Below are positions 59,329-64,000 of a stretch of DNA of 64,000 nucleotides, piece after piece. Origin of the DNA: Ardenticatenaceae bacterium. GTDB lineage: Bacteria > Chloroflexota > Anaerolineae > Promineifilales > Promineifilaceae. The stretch lies in NCBI GenBank assembly GCA_020634375.1, contig JACKBX010000007.1:124001-188000 (forward strand). The letters run 5' to 3'. The notes below the pieces were generated by a model. It was not told where the DNA came from. It saw nothing but the letters and a program-made list of their open reading frames with translations, and did not search any database. Numbering within the stretch: the stretch's first letter is position 1; each line of letters begins with the position of its first letter. The position numbers and the translations under genes were made by a program.

Positions 59329-60042
59329 ATGATCGGAACCCTGATAAACGCTCTCACCGTCCTCATCGGCGGCACAATTGGCTCATTTGTGGGCGGCCGT
59401 TTTCCACAGCGAATGCAAGAAACCATCTTCGCCGCCCTCGGCCTCTTTACACTTGCCATCGCCATCAGCAGCGGCCTCGTCACCAAAAACCCACTCATCG
59501 TCCTCGGCAGCCTGCTCATTGGGGCGCTGATTGGCGAAGCGCTGAACCTGGAAGAAAAACTAGAACGATTTGGCGAATGGCTGCGCCATCTGATGGTACG
59601 CGGCGAAGGCGGCAGCGCCAGCCGTTTCGTGGAGGGCTTTGTCACCGCCAGCCTCGTCTTTTGCGTGGGGCCGTTGACCATTCAGGGGGCTATCGAAGAT
59701 GGGCTAACGGGCGATTTCACGAAGTTAGCCATCAAAGCGATGCTGGATGGTTTTGCGGCGCTGGCTTTTGCCACCACATTGGGGCCAGGCGTCCTGGCCT
59801 CCATCCTCGTCATTTTGGGGTTTCAGGGGGGGATTTCTCTGCTGGCAAGCCTGGGCAGCAATATTTTTACAGAGCCGATGATTACGGAGCTAACGGCTAC
59901 CGGCGGCGTGGTGCTGCTTTCAATCGCTTTTCGCCTGTTGGACATCAAGCAAATTCGCGCCGCTAATTTGCTACCCGCCCTCTTTGTTGCCCCCGCCGCC
60001 ATCGCCCTGATGGATGCGCTGGGCATCACTTATTATCTGTAA
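59329..60042 (+). CDS. DUF554 family membrane protein
   Basis: About 237 residues from MIGTLINALTVLIGG (59329, AAAGGA upstream); the earlier in-frame ATG lies in a palindrome. Seven hydrophobic segments are present. GGTIGSFVGGRFPQRMQETI and GPLTIQGAIEDGLTGD are typical of DUF554 (YdfK-like) transport-like proteins of unknown substrate. Confidence 0.85.
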   Translation: MIGTLINALTVLIGGTIGSFVGGRFPQRMQETIFAALGLFTLAIAISSGLVTKNPLIVLGSLLIGALIGEALNLEEKLERFGEWLRHLMVRGEGGSASRFVEGFVTASLVFCVGPLTIQGAIEDGLTGDFTKLAIKAMLDGFAALAFATTLGPGVLASILVILGFQGGISLLASLGSNIFTEPMITELTATGGVVLLSIAFRLLDIKQIRAANLLPALFVAPAAIALMDALGITYYL

Positions 60043-60080
60043 TGATTTGCGATTAAGCTTGCAAACTTGCCGCTTGCCAC

Positions 60081-60575
60081 TCACCGGTCAATACGGCTTT
60101 CGTCAATGCGTGCGCCCTGCCAGTGACATTCGCGGCAAATGTAGCGGCGCACGGGAATACCCAAACTGCTTAACAATTTATCCAGCCGTGTGCGGTGGAT
60201 ACGGGAGAGGTTGGTCTTGCCACATTGTGGACAACCACGCGCCCACCATGCCTGATGATGGTTAATGCGCCAACGTAGACGCAAAACACCTAATACAACC
60301 GCCACAACCAGTGCGGCTCCACCCAAATGCTGTACACCACCCTGGAAAACGAACCAGTTAAATAGTAAATTACTCTCGTGGCGTGCCCAATCCATATGCG
60401 AAAACGGGTCTGAGAGGCCAAAGATAGCTAATAGGAACAGCAACACGATGAGAGTATCTAAGCCGCTGCGCTTTATCCAAGATGAAACGGCCGTTCCCCC
60501 GCGCTTCCTTCCTCGCCGAGACCGTCTCCGCCGGTAAGTTTGATGGTGCATTGATTCCGACTCTGACTCTGACAC
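60081..60575 (-). CDS. Membrane protein with C-terminal zinc-ribbon-like domain
   Basis: I start this gene at GTG (60575), which has GAGGAGG eight bases before it. The spacer between ribosome site and start is itself an ACGGCCGT octamer. The protein has a Ser/Glu- then Arg-rich N-terminus (YRRRRSRRGRKRG), two membrane segments (LDTLIVLLFLLAIFGLSD and LGGAALVVAVVLGVLRLRW) and a C-terminal CPQCG...CRECHW zinc ribbon. Function unknown. It starts 14 bases after the upstream zinc-ribbon gene ends. Confidence 0.7.
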   Translation of the reverse strand: MSESESESMHHQTYRRRRSRRGRKRGGTAVSSWIKRSGLDTLIVLLFLLAIFGLSDPFSHMDWARHESNLLFNWFVFQGGVQHLGGAALVVAVVLGVLRLRWRINHHQAWWARGCPQCGKTNLSRIHRTRLDKLLSSLGIPVRRYICRECHWQGARIDESRIDR

Positions 60576-60588
60576 GGCCGTTTCCTCC

Positions 60589-61287
60589 TCAAATTGGATA
60601 CAAAATACGACCACAACCCCCACAATAAACCAGCTTCCCTTCCTGCGCTTCCTTCATCTTGTTGGCAGAAACCGTCAAACGACAGCCCATGCACATATTC
60701 TGCTTCAAACCAGCCACCGCCAGCCCATGCTTCTTTTGCCGCAACTGCTCATACTGCGCCACCTGCGTCGCATCAATACGCGGTGCAAGCTGTTTGCGCT
60801 GTTCATTTAAAGTATGCAAGCGCAAAGCCAGTTCATTTTGTTCTTTCTTCAAATGAGCCTGGCTTTTCTCCCAATGGGCGGTGATGGCCGCCAACTGCTC
60901 ATCTGCTTCGGCTTTTTCCGTCTCAGCATCCTCAATCATGATCATCGCTTCCAAAATTTCATCCTCCAGCGCGCCGCGACGACGGCCTAATGAGGCAATT
61001 TCGTGTTGCAAGTCAGACAGTTCTTTGGGATTTTTGACATTACCGGAGTAAAGACGCTGCTCAGAGCGTTTCGCCTTGCTGTTGATGCTATCCAGTTCCA
61101 GGGTTAGATTTTGGCGCTGGCCTTGCCAGGTTTGCAATTGGGCAACGGCCGTTTCCGCCCTCTTCCTCGCCGCCAACAACTCCTCCGTTTCCTTTTGGGC
61201 ATGCAGCACTTCCGCCAACCGCTGCCGCTTATCTTGAAACTCGGAATCAATCTGTTGTAGCTGGTAAAGTAAGTGTATTTGACTCAT
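60589..61287 (-). CDS. Coiled-coil protein with C-terminal C4 zinc ribbon (CT398-like)
   Basis: About 232 residues from MSQIHLLYQLQQIDSEFQD (61287); the 32 earlier codons include repeat-encoded HASRF. Residues 5-180 form a long helical hairpin, and residues 195-230 carry MCMGCRLTVS...VYCGGCGRIL, a four-cysteine zinc ribbon. This build matches the zf-RING_7/CT398 family, found widely and linked to nucleic-acid or secretion roles; exact role unknown. Confidence 0.8.
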   Translation of the reverse strand: MSQIHLLYQLQQIDSEFQDKRQRLAEVLHAQKETEELLAARKRAETAVAQLQTWQGQRQNLTLELDSINSKAKRSEQRLYSGNVKNPKELSDLQHEIASLGRRRGALEDEILEAMIMIEDAETEKAEADEQLAAITAHWEKSQAHLKKEQNELALRLHTLNEQRKQLAPRIDATQVAQYEQLRQKKHGLAVAGLKQNMCMGCRLTVSANKMKEAQEGKLVYCGGCGRILYPI

Positions 61288-61331
61288 GTGCTTAACCCCG
61301 AAAAATAGTTGGCAAATTGTAACACAAAAAG

Positions 61332-61397
61332 GTGTAATGAAACGTGAAGCGTGAAACGTGACAAGAGATTCATCACGTTTCACGGTTTACATTGCAC
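61332..61397. repeat. Heptad word repeat with inverted arms (AACGTGA words)
   Basis: GTGTAATGAAACGTGAAGCG... faces ATCACGTTTCACGGTTTACA with a short centre. Same family as at 37442 and 39953. Confidence 0.75.
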
Positions 61398-61450
61398 ACT
61401 ACAAAATCCACAAGCCCCTAATCCCCGATCCTCAGGTATAATCCCACGCT

Positions 61451-62506
61451 ATGTTCGATAAATGGTTTGAATTAGGGGAACAACCCTACACAGAAAATGA
61501 TGCTGAATGGGACGACTTTGTAGCCGCACACCCACATGGCAGCTTACTGCAAACAACAGCTTGGGCACGTCTCAAAAACAACTTTGGCTGGTCATCGCAG
61601 CGCATCTGGCTGCGGCAAGATGGCAAGCTACAAGCCGGAGCGCAAATGCTGATCAAATCGGCGGCTTTCGGATTGGCACGAATTGGCTACCTGCCACACG
61701 GCCCACTGGTGAACTGGCAAAATGCAGAGCAGGTACGCGTGTTATTTCATCAACTCGACCTGGCCGCTTACCAACGGCGTATCGGCTTTGTCAAATTGGA
61801 GCCGCTGCTGTGGCAAGATGAGTGCCCGGCAGCACAATGGCAGGCCATTTGCCAGGAATATGATTTGCAAGCGACAGCCGACACCATTCAGCCGCCGCGC
61901 ACCATGCTGTTGGATTTACGGCCGTCACTCGACACCATCCTCGCCGCCATGAAACAAAAAACCCGCTACAACATCCGCCTCGCCGAGCGCAAAGAGATCA
62001 CCGTGCGCCAGGGCACGGCCACAGACCTGCCCGCCTTCGCCCAACTGATGCGCCTCACCGGCGAGCGCGACGGCTTCGGCGTCCACGCCACCGATTACTA
62101 CAAACGCGCCTACGAAGTCTTTGCCCCGGATGATGTGGCGCTGCTGCTGGCGGAATTTGAGGGACGGCCGTTATCCGCCGTCATGGTCTTCAAAAACGGC
62201 CCCCGCGCTGCTTATCTCTATGGCGCCAGCAGCAACGAAGAACGCAACCGTATGCCCAACTACGCCGTGCAGTGGGCCGCCATCCAATGGGCCAAAGAAC
62301 GCGGTTGCACTAGCTACGACCTCTGGGGCATCCCCGACGCCACGCCCGACGAACTCGAAGCACAATTCAGCGAGCGCAGCGACGGACTGTGGGGCGTTTA
62401 CCGCTTCAAGCGCGGCTTCGGCGGCGACATCCGCCGCACCGTCGGCGCAGTTGACCGCATCTATAATCCCCGCACGTACAAGCTCTACCAATGGAGACGG
62501 AGATAA
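61451..62506 (+). CDS. FemAB/FemX-family peptidyltransferase, copy 1
   Basis: A 351-residue enzyme of the family that adds amino acids to lipid II or peptidoglycan side chains from aminoacyl-tRNA. It has two GNAT-like halves: a first with SLLQTTAWARLKNNFGW and a second with KQKTRYNIRLAERKEITV and LYGASSNEERNRMPNYAVQW. The C-terminal YDLWGIPDATPDE and WGVYRFKRGFGGD are typical. Copy 2 follows 83 bases downstream. Interpeptide bridge synthesis is the likely role. Confidence 0.9.
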   Translation: MFDKWFELGEQPYTENDAEWDDFVAAHPHGSLLQTTAWARLKNNFGWSSQRIWLRQDGKLQAGAQMLIKSAAFGLARIGYLPHGPLVNWQNAEQVRVLFHQLDLAAYQRRIGFVKLEPLLWQDECPAAQWQAICQEYDLQATADTIQPPRTMLLDLRPSLDTILAAMKQKTRYNIRLAERKEITVRQGTATDLPAFAQLMRLTGERDGFGVHATDYYKRAYEVFAPDDVALLLAEFEGRPLSAVMVFKNGPRAAYLYGASSNEERNRMPNYAVQWAAIQWAKERGCTSYDLWGIPDATPDELEAQFSERSDGLWGVYRFKRGFGGDIRRTVGAVDRIYNPRTYKLYQWRRR

Positions 62507-62510
62507 AAAA

Positions 62511-62584
62511 TTGCCAATAGTTAATAGTCAATAGCCAATTGCCAACGGTTGGCAATTGACCATTGACCATTGGCAATTGACCAT
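62511..62584. repeat. Heptad word repeat with inverted arms (AATTGAC / AATAGCC words)
   Basis: TTGCCAATAGTTAATAGTCA...TTGCCAACGG faces TTGGCAATTGACCATTGACC. It fills the spacer between the two FemAB genes. Confidence 0.75.
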
Positions 62585-62588
62585 TTTT

Positions 62589-63683
62589 ATGCAATACCGC
62601 GCATCTACCTTCAAACGCGAAAGCTCTCCAGTGACCTGGGAACAAGCACTGGGCAAATTATCCAATCCCCATCCGCTGCAAAGCTGGACATGGGGCGACT
62701 TCAAATCCCGCTGGGGCTGGCAGGCGCTGCCCTCGCTCATGACCATCGCCGAGGGCAGTTGGGAACCCCTGGCAGCGGCGATGATTCTGAAACGGCCGTT
62801 ACCCCGCACCCCCTTCTGCATCCTCTACGTGCCACGCGGCCCCATCCTCAGCTACAACGACCCCGCCCTGCGCACACAAGCGCTGGCGCAGCTCGAAAAA
62901 ATAGCGCGGCGCGAACGTGCCATCTTCATCAAAATTGACCCAGAAGTGGTGAAAGCCTGGGGTGAAGATGAAGAAGCGTTACGGCCGTCGCCCATTGGCG
63001 GCCGGTTCATCAAAGAATTGCAGCAGCGCGGCTGGCGCTTCTCCAACGATCAGATTCAATTCCGCAACACCGTCGAACTGCCTCTGGAATTGGACGAGGA
63101 CGATTTGCTGGCAGCGATGCACAGCAAAACCCGCTACAACATCCGCCTCGCCGCCCGCAAAGGCATCACCGTGCGCTCCGGCAGCCCCGCCGATTTTGCC
63201 CAAATTGGCGAGATGTACCGCGAAACGGCCGTGCGCGATGGCTTCACCATCCGCCCCCTCGACTACTACCTCGACATCTGGAACGCCTTTTACCAACAGG
63301 GCATGGCCCAGCCGCTCATCGCCGAGTTTGAGGGGCAGGCGATTGCTGCGGTGGTGTTGGTGCGGTACGGCCGTCGCGTCATCTACATGTACGGCGCATC
63401 CACCGACCAGGAACGGCAGCGAATGCCCAACCACCTCCTGCAATGGGAAGCCATCCGCTGGGCAAAGGCCCAGGGCGCAACGGTTTACGACTTCTGGGGC
63501 GCCCCCGACCACTTCGACGAAACCGACCGTATGTGGGGCGTTTGGCGCTTCAAAAAAGGATTCAACGGGCAAGTCGTGCGGCACATTGGCGCCTGGGATT
63601 ACCCCGTCCGGCCCATTTTGTACTGGCTCTACACCGTCGCCATGCCCAAATACCTAAACTTTTTACGAGCCAAACAAGTGTAG
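62589..63683 (+). CDS. FemAB/FemX-family peptidyltransferase, copy 2
   Basis: About 364 residues from MQYRASTFKRESSPVTW (62589); earlier in-frame codons lie in the word repeat. The motifs match copy 1: SWTWGDFKSRWGW, HSKTRYNIRLAARKGITVRS, MYGASTDQERQRMPNHLLQW and YDFWGAPDHFDETD. Two adjacent paralogues suggest sequential addition of two bridge residues, as in FemA and FemB, but this is inferred. The C-terminus runs into palindrome copy 2. Confidence 0.9.
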   Translation: MQYRASTFKRESSPVTWEQALGKLSNPHPLQSWTWGDFKSRWGWQALPSLMTIAEGSWEPLAAAMILKRPLPRTPFCILYVPRGPILSYNDPALRTQALAQLEKIARRERAIFIKIDPEVVKAWGEDEEALRPSPIGGRFIKELQQRGWRFSNDQIQFRNTVELPLELDEDDLLAAMHSKTRYNIRLAARKGITVRSGSPADFAQIGEMYRETAVRDGFTIRPLDYYLDIWNAFYQQGMAQPLIAEFEGQAIAAVVLVRYGRRVIYMYGASTDQERQRMPNHLLQWEAIRWAKAQGATVYDFWGAPDHFDETDRMWGVWRFKKGFNGQVVRHIGAWDYPVRPILYWLYTVAMPKYLNFLRAKQV

Positions 63684-63705
63684 GGGCATGGCGACGCCAT
63701 GCCCC
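63683..63705. repeat. Palindrome GGGGCATGGCGACGCCATGCCCC, copy 2
   Basis: A near-perfect 23-bp palindrome that starts at the last base of the FemAB copy 2 stop codon. Same sequence as 49660-49682. Confidence 0.75.
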
Positions 63706-63763
63706 GTTGACAAACAATCAATGCAATTGGGACCACGCAAAAAACACAAATTTTCCCTGTTAT

Positions 63764-63809
63764 CTCTCTGTGAATCTCTGTGTCTACTCTGCGTACTCCG
63801 TGTCCCTCT
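63764..63809. repeat. Heptad word repeat (CTCTGTG words)
   Basis: CTCTCTGTGAATCTCTGTGTCT and ACTCTGCGTACTCCGTGT run at roughly 7-base steps just upstream of the last gene. Confidence 0.55.
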
Positions 63810-63827
63810 TTCTTAAGGAGAAACATC

Positions 63828-64000
63828 ATGAGCAGAACCATTGTCATTTTAGAAGGTGACCAAACCGGGCAAGAGCTTCTCGAAGAAGCTCTGCGCGTCA
63901 TCGAACCCGGTATCATCAATTACGAGCTAGAATTTTTGCGCTTCGACCTCAGTCTGGAAAATCGCCGCAAAACCAACAACCAGGTTGTTTACGATGCAGG
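63828..64000 (+). CDS. Isocitrate/isopropylmalate dehydrogenase family protein, 3' end outside window
   Basis: The ATG has TAAGGAG at a good distance. The visible 57 residues (SRTIVILEGDQTGQELLEEA ... LRFDLSLENRRKTNNQ) match the N-terminal segment GDGIGPE...R...R of the NAD(P)-dependent beta-decarboxylating dehydrogenases. The GDQTGQE variant is compatible with an isocitrate dehydrogenase. The frame is open to the window edge, so substrate cannot be decided. Confidence 0.8.
   Translation, partial: MSRTIVILEGDQTGQELLEEALRVIEPGIINYELEFLRFDLSLENRRKTNNQVVYDA

Overview
The window looks like a Chloroflexota chromosome segment, probably from the Anaerolineae/Caldilineae side of the phylum. The signs are large BTAD/NB-ARC/TPR regulators, many PknB-like kinases, secreted proteins with a lamin-tail, DUF11 or WDG-repeat build, a class II ribonucleotide reductase with NrdR, and a full division and cell-wall (dcw) cluster. 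The class is an inference. No tRNA, rRNA or CRISPR array was seen.

Layout. 1-10.8 kb: a partial winged-helix/kinase fusion, a small protein, a divergent BTAD regulator, and an operon of two large secreted repeat proteins. 10.6-18.9 kb: a second small-protein/BTAD pair, uvrB, and a Ser/Thr kinase joined or coupled to a membrane-anchored pentaheme cytochrome. Several genes here are broken by one-base shifts, mostly in homopolymers, which look like consensus errors. Behind the kinase lie remnants of an effector-associated domain and an IS110 transposase. 18.9-23.9 kb: a membrane protein, a GNAT acetyltransferase, a secreted phospholipase-D/lamin-tail protein and a RiPP-precursor-like gene. 24-45.4 kb, minus strand: nrdJ, nrdR, then the dcw cluster, transcribed mraZ-rsmH-ftsL-ftsI-murF-mraY-murD-ftsW-murG-cvpA-murC-murB-ddl-ftsQ-ftsA-ftsZ. 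It has a clear sigma70-type promoter and a four-unit MraZ operator, and lacks murE. 45.8-64 kb: a band-7 protein, MsrPQ, PBP1A, a LysM protein, a glycosyltransferase-like membrane protein, ProC, an enolase-superfamily enzyme, DUF554, zinc-ribbon proteins, two FemAB ligases and a partial isocitrate/isopropylmalate dehydrogenase.

Two genome-scale signals cut across the genes. First, the palindrome ACGGCCGT occurs about 105 times (counted by eye) where about one is expected, mostly inside genes and in all reading frames. This resembles the HIP1 palindrome of cyanobacteria. Second, about 23 intergenic spacers hold degenerate 7-bp-period word repeats, often as inverted arms that take in the stop codon of the preceding gene. 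Different spacers use different words but keep the seven-base period. A third signal is direct repeats in exact 11-bp phase upstream of both BTAD regulators, the site type known for SARP proteins.
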